From JAJTGZ01 sp964403525 (lineage in GTDB: Bacteria; Planctomycetota; Phycisphaerae; Phycisphaerales; UBA1924): a stretch of 64,000 nt of DNA. A program made the position numbers and the translations under genes. Under the pieces are notes generated by a model. It worked only from the letters and a program-made list of their open reading frames with translations, had not been told where the DNA came from and ran no database searches. Shown here piece after piece: positions 16,599 through 24,435 of the stretch (position 1 is the stretch's first letter; every line of letters begins with the position of its first letter). The DNA lies in the NCBI GenBank assembly GCA_964403525.1, contig CAYOGE010000002.1:131138-195137 (forward strand), written 5' to 3'.

Positions 16599-17756
16599 AT
16601 GCTGAAGCGGATCCTGGGGGTTTTGGCGGTTGCTGGACTGATCATGGGCGCTTCGTGCTCGAAGAAGTCGGACAAGGTGCTGATCGGGCACTACGGGTCG
16701 CTGACTGGGCCGGAGGCGACCTTCGGCCAGAGCACGAGTAACGGCATCAAGCTGGCCTTGAAGGAGTTGAACGCCGCTGGGGGCATCAACGGCAAGCTCG
16801 TTGAGTTGAAGGAGTACGACACCAAGGGAGAGAGCAAGGAGGCCGGCACGTCGGTCACCCGCCTGATCACCAGCGACGAGGTGGTCGCGGTGCTGGGCGA
16901 GGTCGCCTCGTCGCTCTCGCTTGCGGGTGGGCGCGTCGCGCAGCAGTACGGCGTGCCGATGATCACCCCAAGCAGCACGAACCCCTCGGTGACGGCGCTT
17001 GGCCCGATGATCTCGCGCGTCTGCTTCATCGATCCGTTCCAGGGGTACGTCGGCGCCAAGTTCGCTTACGAGACCAAGGGCGCTCGGAACATTTGCGTGC
17101 TCTACGACCAGACCGCCGCGTACAGCAAGGGGCTCAAGGACGACTTCAAGAAGGCGTTCTTAGGCATGGGCGGCACCGTGCCCGTTGACGTGGCCTACAG
17201 CAAGGGCGACCCGGACTTTTCCGCGCAGCTGACGGCGATCCGTGCGGCAAACCCCGACATGATCTACGTGCCGGGCTACTACAACGACGTCGGCAACATC
17301 GCGCTGCAGGCGCGGCGCCTGGGCATCACCTGCCCGCTCCTGGGCGGCGACGGGTGGGACTCGTCGGAGCTTGCCAAGATCGGCAAGGACGCGATCGTCG
17401 GGTCGTACTACTCCAACCACTACTCGCCCGACCAGCCCGAGGCGGCGGTGCGCACGTTCATCAAGAAGTACCAGGACGAGTACCGCGGCGAGACGCCCGA
17501 CGGCCTGGCCGCCCTGGGGTACGACGCGGCGAACCTGCTCTTTGACGCGATGAAGCGGGCCAAGAGCTACTCGGGCAAGGACCTGTCGCAGGCGATCAAC
17601 TCGACGAAGAACTTCGCGGGCGTGACGGGCCTGATCACCATGGACGCCGACCGCAACGCGCAGAAGTCGGCGGTAATCGTTGAAATGAAGAAGGACGAGA
17701 AGGGCGAGATCCGCCCCGTGTACGCCGCGACGATCGCGCCCGGCGAGCAGAAGTAA
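16599..17756 (+). CDS. Branched-chain amino-acid type ABC transporter substrate-binding lipoprotein
   Basis: Periplasmic-binding protein of the Leu/Ile/Val class (type I fold), 385 residues. The N-terminus is a signal sequence ending in a lipobox-like MGASC, so it is probably a lipoprotein. Typical family blocks are present: GHYGSLTGPEATFGQS, GIKLALKELNAAGGINGK, the loss-of-function-free hinge segments TPSSTNPSVT and VCFIDPFQG, and GYYNDVGNIALQARRLG. It delivers ligand to the LivHMGF components encoded directly downstream. AAGAGGAG is a strong ribosome site, in contrast to the leaderless neighbours. Ligand may be an amino acid, but this family also binds urea, amides and aromatic acids, so specificity is open. 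Confidence 0.93.
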   Translation: MLKRILGVLAVAGLIMGASCSKKSDKVLIGHYGSLTGPEATFGQSTSNGIKLALKELNAAGGINGKLVELKEYDTKGESKEAGTSVTRLITSDEVVAVLGEVASSLSLAGGRVAQQYGVPMITPSSTNPSVTALGPMISRVCFIDPFQGYVGAKFAYETKGARNICVLYDQTAAYSKGLKDDFKKAFLGMGGTVPVDVAYSKGDPDFSAQLTAIRAANPDMIYVPGYYNDVGNIALQARRLGITCPLLGGDGWDSSELAKIGKDAIVGSYYSNHYSPDQPEAAVRTFIKKYQDEYRGETPDGLAALGYDAANLLFDAMKRAKSYSGKDLSQAINSTKNFAGVTGLITMDADRNAQKSAVIVEMKKDEKGEIRPVYAATIAPGEQK

Positions 17757-17832
17757 GCCCGGCCCCTCGTGCACGCCCCCGTGCAAGCTGCGGCGGGCGC
17801 TGCGAGCAGTAGCAGAGCGCCGGTTCTTTGTG

Positions 17833-17838
17833 TACGCT
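17833..17838 (+). promoter_or_regulatory. Possible -10 element (TACGCT) before livH
   Basis: It ends 10 bases before the livH ATG. This could add a second promoter inside the importer cluster. No ribosome site is visible in the gap. Confidence 0.35.
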
Positions 17839-17848
17839 GTTGCCCCCG

Positions 17849-18793
17849 ATGACGGACTTCCTGCAGACACTGACGACCTCGATCGCGATGGGCTCGCTCT
17901 TTGCGCTCATCGCCCTCGGGTACACGATGGTGTACGGCATCTTGAAGTTCATCAACTTTGCGCACAGCGACATCGTTGTGCTCGGCGCGTGGTTCGGGTA
18001 CGTCGTCTCCAGCCGCTGGATGCCGTGGATGGGCCTGTGGGAGGGCAGCCCCCCCTGGTGGGTAGGCGGGATCGTGCTGATCCTGTCGATGGTGCTGTGC
18101 GCGGGCGTGGGGTACTGCATCGAGCGTTTCGCGTACCGGCCGCTGCGCTCGGCGCCGCGGTTGAACGTGCTGATCACGGCGATCGGTGTGTCGCTGCTGC
18201 TGCAGAACTTCGGGCAACTCCCGTACATGTTCGGCGCGCGCCCGGCGGCGATGCCTGCGCTGGTTTCGACAACGCCGTGGTCGATCGGCGCGAGTGAGAA
18301 CGGTTTCGGGGTGCGGGTCAACCCTGTTGACGTGGTGATCATCGCTACGGCGGTTGTGCTGATGCTTGCGCTGCAGTTTTTGGTCTACCGCACGAAGCTG
18401 GGCACGGCGATGCGGGCGGTGTCGTTCAGCTTTCCCAACGCGGCGCTGATGGGCGTGAACGTCAACTTCGTTGTGTCGTTCACGTTCATGCTCGGCTCTG
18501 CGCTCGCCGCGGCGGGGGGCGTGCTCTACGCGGTGAAGTACAACCTGCAGCAGACGGCGCACCCGCAGTGGGTGATGCTGGGCCTGACGGCTTTTGTTGC
18601 GGCGGTGGTCGGGGGGATCGGGAACATCCGCGGGGCGATGATCGGCGCGTTCCTCATCGCGTTCATCCAGCAGTTTGGCAGCCTCTACATCTCCCCGAGC
18701 CTGCGCGACGTTTACGTGTTTGTCATCCTCATCGCGGTGCTGCTGTTCAAGCCCGAGGGGCTGCTCGGCAAGCCCACCATGGAGAAGGTCTGA
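17849..18793 (+). CDS. livH: Branched-chain amino-acid ABC transporter permease LivH
   Basis: Inner-membrane permease of the importer, 314 residues with about eight hydrophobic helices. The opening MGSLFALIALGYTMVYGIL and the following KFINFAHSDIVVLGAWFGY are the standard LivH signature, and the C-terminal half has GMEN-like coupling elements and GGIGNIRGAMIGAFLI. It pairs with LivM to form the channel. The ATG at 17849 is preferred over the longer frame because the family starts here. The gap to the binding-protein gene is 92 bases. LivM begins 2 bases after its stop. Confidence 0.93.
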   Translation: MTDFLQTLTTSIAMGSLFALIALGYTMVYGILKFINFAHSDIVVLGAWFGYVVSSRWMPWMGLWEGSPPWWVGGIVLILSMVLCAGVGYCIERFAYRPLRSAPRLNVLITAIGVSLLLQNFGQLPYMFGARPAAMPALVSTTPWSIGASENGFGVRVNPVDVVIIATAVVLMLALQFLVYRTKLGTAMRAVSFSFPNAALMGVNVNFVVSFTFMLGSALAAAGGVLYAVKYNLQQTAHPQWVMLGLTAFVAAVVGGIGNIRGAMIGAFLIAFIQQFGSLYISPSLRDVYVFVILIAVLLFKPEGLLGKPTMEKV

Positions 18794-18795
18794 CC

Positions 18796-20130
18796 TTGGA
18801 GAGCGGCGTTGCGGCAAAGGTCGGTGCACTCAAACCGGGTTTCGGCTCGGCGGCGGCGCGTTCGCTGCTGCCGATCGTCGTCGTGTTTGTCAGCGCGGCG
18901 TTGATGTACTGGGCGGTGGGCCCGGTCGTGGGCGACTTCCGCGTCAACGTGCTGTCGAAGGTCGGCATCTTCATCATGCTCGCGGTGAGCCTGAACCTGG
19001 TGAACGGGTTCACGGGCCAGTTCAGCATCGGGCACGCGGGGTTCATGGCGGTGGGCGCTTACTCGGCGGGCATCGTGAGCTACTACGGCTCGCTCTGGTT
19101 CTTCGGCGACACCGTGCGGCAGGAGGGCTTCCTGACCTGGGGTGTCGGGCTCTTCCTGCTGGGGTGCGCCGTTGGAGGGGTTGCCTCGGCGATCACCGGG
19201 TACATCGTCGGGCTGCCGTCGCTGCGGCTGCGCGGTGATTACCTGGCGATCGTGACGCTCGGTTTCGGCGAGATCGTCCGCGTGCTGCTCACCCAGACCA
19301 CGCCGGTGCTGACCACCGTTGCGGAGATGAAGGAAGCGGGCTTTGTCAAGATTCTTGGGAGCGTCGGCGGCTCGCTCGGCTTTGGCGGGGTGCCGTGGTA
19401 CAACAACCTGTTCTGGACGACGCTTCTGTGCGGCCTGACGCTGCTGGTGTGCTACCGGCTGAAGGTGTCGGCCACGGGGCGAGCGTTCCTGTCGGTCCGC
19501 GAGGATGAGATCGCGGCCCAGGCGATGGGGATCGACGTCACGAGCCTGAAGGTCCGGGCGTTTGTGATCTCCAGCGGGCTGGCCGGGGTCGCGGGGGGCG
19601 TGTTCGCGCACCAGAGCGGCAACTCGCTCATCCCGGGCGAGATGAACTTTCAGCTGTCGTTTGACATCCTGATCATGGTGGTGCTGGGGGGGCTGGGGTC
19701 GATCAGTGGCGCAGCGCTGGCGGCCGTGCTTGTCACGGTGCTGAGCGAGTGGCTCAAGGACCCGTCGACCGTGCTGGTGTACGGTCTGGTCGTGACGGCG
19801 CTGGTGGCGGCGTTTACAGCGCTGCGTGGCAAGTACCGCTTGGGGGGCGGCGGGGGCTCACCGGCGAAGGTTCGCAAAGCGGTGATCAAAGGCGTCGTGA
19901 CGGGCGTGGCCCTCACGCTGTTGCTGGAGGGGGCGAGGCTGCTCGCCGAGCGGTTTGGGATCAACCTCTCGGACTACCGGATGGTCTTCTATGCGCTCAT
20001 CCTGATCCTCGTGATGCTGCTGCGGCCCAACGGGCTCTTCGGCGTCAAGGAGGTCTGGGACTTCTTCAGGCCGGCGGGTCACCCCGACGCGCCGGTTCGC
20101 AAGGACGCGGCGGCAAAGGGGGGCGCATGA
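18796..20130 (+). CDS. livM: Branched-chain amino-acid ABC transporter permease LivM
   Basis: Second permease subunit, 444 residues with about ten helices. LivM hallmarks are NLVNGFTGQFSIGHAGFMAVGAY split over helix 2-3, LPSLRLRGDYLAIVTLGFGEI, and the ABC-contact segment REDEIAAQAMGID followed by KVRAFVISSGLAGVAGG. The start is a TTG at 18796 with GGAGAAGG seven bases upstream, inside the end of livH. The C-terminus is longer than usual: after a Gly-rich linker an extra amphipathic and hydrophobic segment precedes MLLRPNGLFGVKE. The stop overlaps the livG ATG (ATGA), which indicates translational coupling. Confidence 0.93.
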   Translation: MESGVAAKVGALKPGFGSAAARSLLPIVVVFVSAALMYWAVGPVVGDFRVNVLSKVGIFIMLAVSLNLVNGFTGQFSIGHAGFMAVGAYSAGIVSYYGSLWFFGDTVRQEGFLTWGVGLFLLGCAVGGVASAITGYIVGLPSLRLRGDYLAIVTLGFGEIVRVLLTQTTPVLTTVAEMKEAGFVKILGSVGGSLGFGGVPWYNNLFWTTLLCGLTLLVCYRLKVSATGRAFLSVREDEIAAQAMGIDVTSLKVRAFVISSGLAGVAGGVFAHQSGNSLIPGEMNFQLSFDILIMVVLGGLGSISGAALAAVLVTVLSEWLKDPSTVLVYGLVVTALVAAFTALRGKYRLGGGGGSPAKVRKAVIKGVVTGVALTLLLEGARLLAERFGINLSDYRMVFYALILILVMLLRPNGLFGVKEVWDFFRPAGHPDAPVRKDAAAKGGA

Positions 20131-20903
20131 GCAACTATCTCCTCAACGCCAGCGGCATCGGCATCTCGTTTGGCGGTCTCAAGGCGTGCGACAACCTCAC
20201 GCTGCAGATCCCCGCGGGGGCGCTGTACGGCATGATCGGCCCCAACGGCGCGGGGAAGACCACGGCGTTCAACCTGATCACGGGCGTCTATCAATCCCAG
20301 TCGGGGACAATCCTGGTTGCGGGCAAGTGCGTTGACGGCATGAAGCCGCACCAGATCGCGGCGGCGGGTCTCTCGCGGACGTTCCAGAACATCAGGCTCT
20401 TTGGCGAGATGAGCGTGCTGGACAACGTGCGCGTCGCCTGCCACTGCCGCACGCGCCACTCGCTGGCTGGCACGCTGGTGCGCACGCGCCGCTTTGTCGG
20501 GCAGGAGCGCGCGATCAGGGCGAGGGCCATCGAGCTTCTTTCGCTGTTCGGGCTCGACCGGCTCGCGGACGAGCAGGCGAAGAACCTGCCCTACGGGGAT
20601 CAGCGCCGCCTGGAGATCTGCCGCGCGCTGGCGACAGAGCCGAAGGTGCTGCTGCTGGACGAGCCGGCGGCGGGCATGAACCCGAGCGAGAAGAAGAGCC
20701 TGGCGGGGTCGATCAGGTCGATCCGCGACCGATTCGGGCTGGCGGTGCTGCTGATCGAGCACGACATGGGGCTGGTGATGGAGATCTGCGAGAAGATCAC
20801 CGTGCTCGACCACGGATGCCCGATCGCCTTCGGGACGCCGAAGGAGGTCCAGGAGAACCCGAAGGTGTGCGAGGCTTACCTGGGCGAGCCGGGCGCCCAG
20901 TAG
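20127..20903 (+). CDS. livG: Branched-chain amino-acid ABC transporter ATPase LivG
   Basis: ATP-binding subunit, 258 residues. Walker A is GPNGAGKTT, the Q-loop region SRTFQNIRLFGEMSVLDNV is typical of LivG, the signature is the degenerate NLPYGDQRRLEICRAL (LSGGQ replaced, as usual in LivG), and Walker B LLLDEPAAGMNPSE is followed by the switch histidine in IEHDMGLVM. It forms the cytoplasmic heterodimer with LivF. The start overlaps the livM stop by four bases, and livF follows after 53 bases. Confidence 0.96.
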   Translation: MSNYLLNASGIGISFGGLKACDNLTLQIPAGALYGMIGPNGAGKTTAFNLITGVYQSQSGTILVAGKCVDGMKPHQIAAAGLSRTFQNIRLFGEMSVLDNVRVACHCRTRHSLAGTLVRTRRFVGQERAIRARAIELLSLFGLDRLADEQAKNLPYGDQRRLEICRALATEPKVLLLDEPAAGMNPSEKKSLAGSIRSIRDRFGLAVLLIEHDMGLVMEICEKITVLDHGCPIAFGTPKEVQENPKVCEAYLGEPGAQ

Positions 20904-20956
20904 CGGGTCCTGCTGCTTGAGACGACTGCGGAACGTGAACGGAAAGACAGGAACGA

Positions 20957-21679
20957 GTGGCTGAAGAAGCGGGCAACATCCTGGAAGTACGAGACCTGTC
21001 GGTCAGCTACGGGGCGATCAGGGCGATCAGCAACGTTTCGCTCACCGTCCGTCGCGGCACGATCCTGACGCTCATCGGCGGCAACGGCGCCGGCAAGACG
21101 ACGACGCTGCGTGCGATCAGCGGCATGGTCAAGGGGTCGGGGAGCGTGAAGTACGATGGCAACGAGGTGCTTGGGGTGCGCCCCGACCTGCTCGTGCGGA
21201 GCGGGCTCAGCCACTGCCCGGAGGGACGCGGCATCTTCGCGAACATGACCGTCGACGAGAACCTGAACCTCGGCGCGTTCACACGGAACGACCAGAAAGA
21301 AATCGAGAAGGACAAGAAGCGCGTCTTTGAGCTCTTCCCGCGGATGAAGGAACGGTTGAAGCAGCCAGGCGGCACGCTCAGCGGCGGCGAGCAGCAGATG
21401 CTGGCGATCGGGCGGGCGTTGCTGGCACGCCCGAAGCTGCTGCTGCTGGACGAACCTTCGCTCGGACTGGCGCCGCAGTTGGTTCAGACGATCTTCAAAA
21501 TCATCCGCGAGATCAACCAGCAGGGGGTGAGCATCCTGCTGGTGGAGCAGAACGCCCACATGGCGCTGCAGGTGGCCCACGACGCGGTCGTGCTTGAGAC
21601 CGGCTCGGTCGCCACTTCCGGGCCCGCGGCGGAGCTTGCCAAGAGCGACGCGATCAAGAAGGCGTACCTGGGGCATTGA
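20957..21679 (+). CDS. livF: Branched-chain amino-acid ABC transporter ATPase LivF
   Basis: Second ATPase of the importer, 240 residues. Walker A GGNGAGKTTTLRAISG, Q-loop GLSHCPEGRGIF, signature LSGGEQQMLAIGRALL, Walker B LLLDEPSLGLAP and switch histidine region VEQNAHMAL match LivF precisely. GTG start with AGGAACGA upstream. It is the last gene of the importer operon. A perfect inverted repeat lies 13 bases after the stop but has no T-run, so it may serve as a terminator or as the operator of the following gene. Confidence 0.96.
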   Translation: MAEEAGNILEVRDLSVSYGAIRAISNVSLTVRRGTILTLIGGNGAGKTTTLRAISGMVKGSGSVKYDGNEVLGVRPDLLVRSGLSHCPEGRGIFANMTVDENLNLGAFTRNDQKEIEKDKKRVFELFPRMKERLKQPGGTLSGGEQQMLAIGRALLARPKLLLLDEPSLGLAPQLVQTIFKIIREINQQGVSILLVEQNAHMALQVAHDAVVLETGSVATSGPAAELAKSDAIKKAYLGH

Positions 21680-21692
21680 GGCGAACAGATCG

Positions 21693-21721
21693 ATAGGTCC
21701 TATGCGTCGCACAGGACCTAT
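21693..21721. repeat. Perfect inverted repeat overlapping a -10 element
   Basis: Nine-base arms ATAGGTCCT and AGGACCTAT flank an 11-base spacer. The last T of the right arm is also the first base of TATCGT (21721-21726), the apparent -10 of the next gene. This placement suits an operator; the stem could also end livF transcription. Confidence 0.6.
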
Positions 21722-21726
21722 ATCGT
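21721..21726 (+). promoter_or_regulatory. -10 element (TATCGT) of a leaderless promoter
   Basis: Five bases separate it from the GTG start at 21732. No ribosome site is present. Confidence 0.45.
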
Positions 21727-21731
21727 TGCCC

Positions 21732-22490
21732 GTGTGGGACACCCGCATCATCGTCGAAGCAGTCTGCAGGGGCCTCGCCGCGGCCGAACGGTCACGCTCG
21801 GTCGAGCAGTCACCCTTCGGCATTGAGAGTTGCTCGGAAGCGCAGCTCCACCCGCTGATCGCCGATGCGCTCCGCGCTGAGGGGTTCGGGGCGCTCCGCG
21901 AGCAGCCCTACCCGCTCGAGAGGGTTGCCAAGAAAGGGCGGCGCAAGCCGGGGGGACTGCCCAACGAGAGCGAGCGCAACCGGTGCGACCTGGTCGTTAC
22001 GCCTCGCGCGGGGCTGCGCCTGGCCGACCGGCTGAGCGAGGCGAAGGAGCACGAAGCCGTCAAGGCCAAGGTGAGCGGGACGCTCTTTGAGCGGCACGCC
22101 CTGGCCGAGGCGCCGCGCCACGATGCAACCGCCGCGGGGGTTGACGAGGTCTATTGGCTGGAGGTCAAGACTGCAGGTCAGTTCGCGTACGTCGACGGTG
22201 TGCCGGGGCCGTTCGCGTACGGCTCGGTGCTTGTGCGCGGCGTCGGCGCGGACCTCAAGAAGCTGCGCGACGATCCTGACGTGCTCCACGGGGGCGCGAT
22301 GATGGTGCTCTTTTGCGCGGGCGAAGAGGTGGCAACTCACGACATCGGCGAGGTTGCTTCGCGCTGCGCGGACAAGGGCTTGCTGTTGACAGTTCCAGCC
22401 GTGAGCGGCTTCCCACTCCCCGATCGCATCGGCAACCGCTGGTGCGGGGTGGGCCTGTTCACCCCGGCGCGCGGGGCGGTGGTGTCGTGA
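21732..22490 (+). CDS. Hypothetical protein with PD-(D/E)XK nuclease-like motifs
   Basis: No family recognised, 252 residues. The pattern of a PD-(D/E)XK fold can be read: an N-terminal helix with glutamates (SEAQLHPLIADALRAEGF), a hydrophobic strand with an acid in NRCDLVV, and the strand WLEVKTA giving the E-x-K triad, with about 60 residues between the Asp and the ExK. A basic patch (RVAKKGRRKPGG) sits before the Asp strand. This could be a DNA or RNA nuclease, or a structural relative without activity. The start is GTG with a leaderless-type -10 element, and the upstream palindrome suggests regulation. It is not obviously linked to the importer. Confidence 0.55.
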   Translation: MWDTRIIVEAVCRGLAAAERSRSVEQSPFGIESCSEAQLHPLIADALRAEGFGALREQPYPLERVAKKGRRKPGGLPNESERNRCDLVVTPRAGLRLADRLSEAKEHEAVKAKVSGTLFERHALAEAPRHDATAAGVDEVYWLEVKTAGQFAYVDGVPGPFAYGSVLVRGVGADLKKLRDDPDVLHGGAMMVLFCAGEEVATHDIGEVASRCADKGLLLTVPAVSGFPLPDRIGNRWCGVGLFTPARGAVVS

Positions 22491-22497
22491 GCGCCTG

Positions 22498-23709
22498 TCA
22501 GATGATCCCGGCGAGCCGCTCGACGACGTCGGCCGCGAGGGGGCCGGTGCGGCGGCCGTCGAACTGTGCGACAACGCCGGCGAGTGCCGCGCGCTGCGAC
22601 TCTGCGTGCCCAGGCTGGCGGAGGATGCGGTAGATGCCCGAGGCGAGTTCGTTGCCGTTGCTGTCGAAGTAGGGCACCAGTTCCGGCACGGCGCGGTCGT
22701 TGGCGATCAGGTTGGGCAGCGTGAAGAAGCGCGTCTTGAAGACCCGGCCGCCCCAGAGCGCGTAGGGCACCTTCAGGTGCTTGCCGAAGCGGTAGAAGGT
22801 CACCATCGGCTTGAGCTGCTTGGTGATCTGGAGCGTCACGGTGCCGCTGGCGACCAGCGCGCAGTCGCACCAGCGGATCGCGGCGTCGGTGTTGCCGACA
22901 ACGACGTGCATGCCCTCAACCCAGCCGCCGTTCTCACCGGCGATGTGCCGGAGCCGCTCCTGCACCGCGGCGTGGGTGATCGGGACGATCCCGACCGCGC
23001 CGGGGAGGTCCCCCTTGATCCGGCGGAACGCGTCGAGGATGAGGGGGAAGCACTTGGTGATCTCGCCCGGGCGGGAGCCCGGCATGAGGGCGATCTGCGG
23101 CGAGCCCTTGGGCCAAAGCGCGGTGACGACGTCGAGCGCGGCGTAGTCGAGCGGGCGCTCAAACAGCGGGTGCCCGACGAACGTCGCGGGGACGTTGCGG
23201 TTGCGGAACCACGCCTCCTCGAACGGCAGCACGCACATCACCATGTCGGTGAGGCGCCGGAGCTTCTTGATGCGGTGCTGGCGCCAGGCCCATACCTGCG
23301 GGGCGACGAGGTGGGCGACGCGCACGCCGCGCCCCTTGGTCATCGCGGCGATGGAGAAATTGGCGTCGGGCGAGTCGACGGGCACGTGCACGGCGACGGG
23401 GTTCCGGTCGAGCCAGTCGTCGATGCGCCGGTTGATCCGGACGTGCTCGATGATCTTCTGCGCGCCGGGCACGCCCATCACGGCGTCCCTGGTCGTCTCC
23501 TCGACGATCGTCGCGCCGGCCGCGGCCATCTTGGGCCCACCCCAGGCGTAGACCGGCATGGAGGGGTGACGCCGGCGCAGTTCGGCGATCAGCACCGCGG
23601 CGTGGTCGTCGCCGGAGGGCTCAAAGGCCGTTACGAGCACGCCCCTACCCGCCTTTCGGGCGATGCCGGCCGGCGGTCCTGCTTGTGCTGCGGTGGGGAG
23701 CGACGACAC
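22498..23709 (-). CDS. lpxB: Lipid-A-disaccharide synthase
   Basis: LpxB joins UDP-diacylglucosamine and lipid X to make the lipid A disaccharide at the inner membrane, evidence for a lipopolysaccharide outer membrane. The 403 residues contain EPSGDDHAAVLI, WGGPKMAAAG, the active-site region VDSPDANF, APQVWAWRQHRIKKL, FVGHPLFERP, LMPGSRPGEI and the donor-binding VASGTVTLQITK, where the family normally has Glu rather than Gln after TL. GTG start; AACAAT, one base off the TANNNT pattern, ends six bases upstream. No other lpx gene is nearby, as is usual in planctomycetes. Confidence 0.93.
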   Translation of the reverse strand: MSSLPTAAQAGPPAGIARKAGRGVLVTAFEPSGDDHAAVLIAELRRRHPSMPVYAWGGPKMAAAGATIVEETTRDAVMGVPGAQKIIEHVRINRRIDDWLDRNPVAVHVPVDSPDANFSIAAMTKGRGVRVAHLVAPQVWAWRQHRIKKLRRLTDMVMCVLPFEEAWFRNRNVPATFVGHPLFERPLDYAALDVVTALWPKGSPQIALMPGSRPGEITKCFPLILDAFRRIKGDLPGAVGIVPITHAAVQERLRHIAGENGGWVEGMHVVVGNTDAAIRWCDCALVASGTVTLQITKQLKPMVTFYRFGKHLKVPYALWGGRVFKTRFFTLPNLIANDRAVPELVPYFDSNGNELASGIYRILRQPGHAESQRAALAGVVAQFDGRRTGPLAADVVERLAGII

Positions 23710-23766
23710 GGGCGGATTGTTGCGCCTCCGCGCGTCGGTTTCAGGGGTTTGTCACGAATCAGGCGC

Positions 23767-24435
23767 TCAGAAGCCCGACGCTTCGAACCACTCGCTCGGC
23801 GCTTTGCCGAGGGCGGCGGCGATCGCCAGAAGGCTCTCGAGGCTCGGCAGGTGCGCGCCACGCTCGATCGAGCTGATCTGGCTCACCGAGAGGTCGCACG
23901 CGTCGGACAGGTCTTTGAGGGTCCACGATCGCTGCGTGCGGGCCATGCGGATGTGCCTTCCGAGCTCCACGCGCAGACGGTCCTGCGGACGCTGTCCCAG
24001 GCCCAGGGCCGCGGCGGCCTGAGCCAGCACGCGGTTGAGCTCCTCCACCGAGAACGGCTTGGCGAGGTAGTCGAAGACGTCCTGCTTGAAGGTCTGACGC
24101 ATCGAGTCGAGCGAGGGGTAGCCGGTCACGACGATGACGCACAGGCGCGGCCAGCGGCGGCGGAGCTCGGCGAGCACCTCTTCGCCGCTGGTGCGGCCCA
24201 TCTTCATGTCAAGCAACACCACGTCGGGCAGGCGGCTCTCGCACGCGGCGAAGAACTCGGCGAATCCGCCCGGGCCGCCCCCCACCGCGCGCACGTCGTG
24301 GCCCTGCTGGCTCAGCACGCCGGTGATGTACTGGCGGAAGTCCTCGTCGTCGTCCATCGCGATGATCGACAGCGACGGCCCGCTGATGGGCTCGGCCTGA
24401 TCGCTCGGGACGGGGTTGGCTGGCTTCTCGCTCAT
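23767..24435 (-). CDS. Response regulator with XRE-type DNA-binding domain (REC-HTH fusion)
   Basis: Output partner of the adjacent histidine kinase, 222 residues. Residues about 20-140 form a receiver domain: acidic pocket MDDDEDF, phospho-acceptor Asp in VVLLDMKMG, Thr in VVTGY, Lys in LAKPF. After a short linker, residues about 155-220 are a Cro/CI-type helix-turn-helix (HIRMARTQRSWTLKDLSDAC, then SVSQISSIERG and PSLESLLAIAAAL). Response regulators usually carry OmpR, NarL, Fis or LytTR outputs; an XRE output is uncommon. The ATG overlaps the kinase stop by four bases, so both are translated together. Confidence 0.9.
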   Translation of the reverse strand: MSEKPANPVPSDQAEPISGPSLSIIAMDDDEDFRQYITGVLSQQGHDVRAVGGGPGGFAEFFAACESRLPDVVLLDMKMGRTSGEEVLAELRRRWPRLCVIVVTGYPSLDSMRQTFKQDVFDYLAKPFSVEELNRVLAQAAAALGLGQRPQDRLRVELGRHIRMARTQRSWTLKDLSDACDLSVSQISSIERGAHLPSLESLLAIAAALGKAPSEWFEASGF

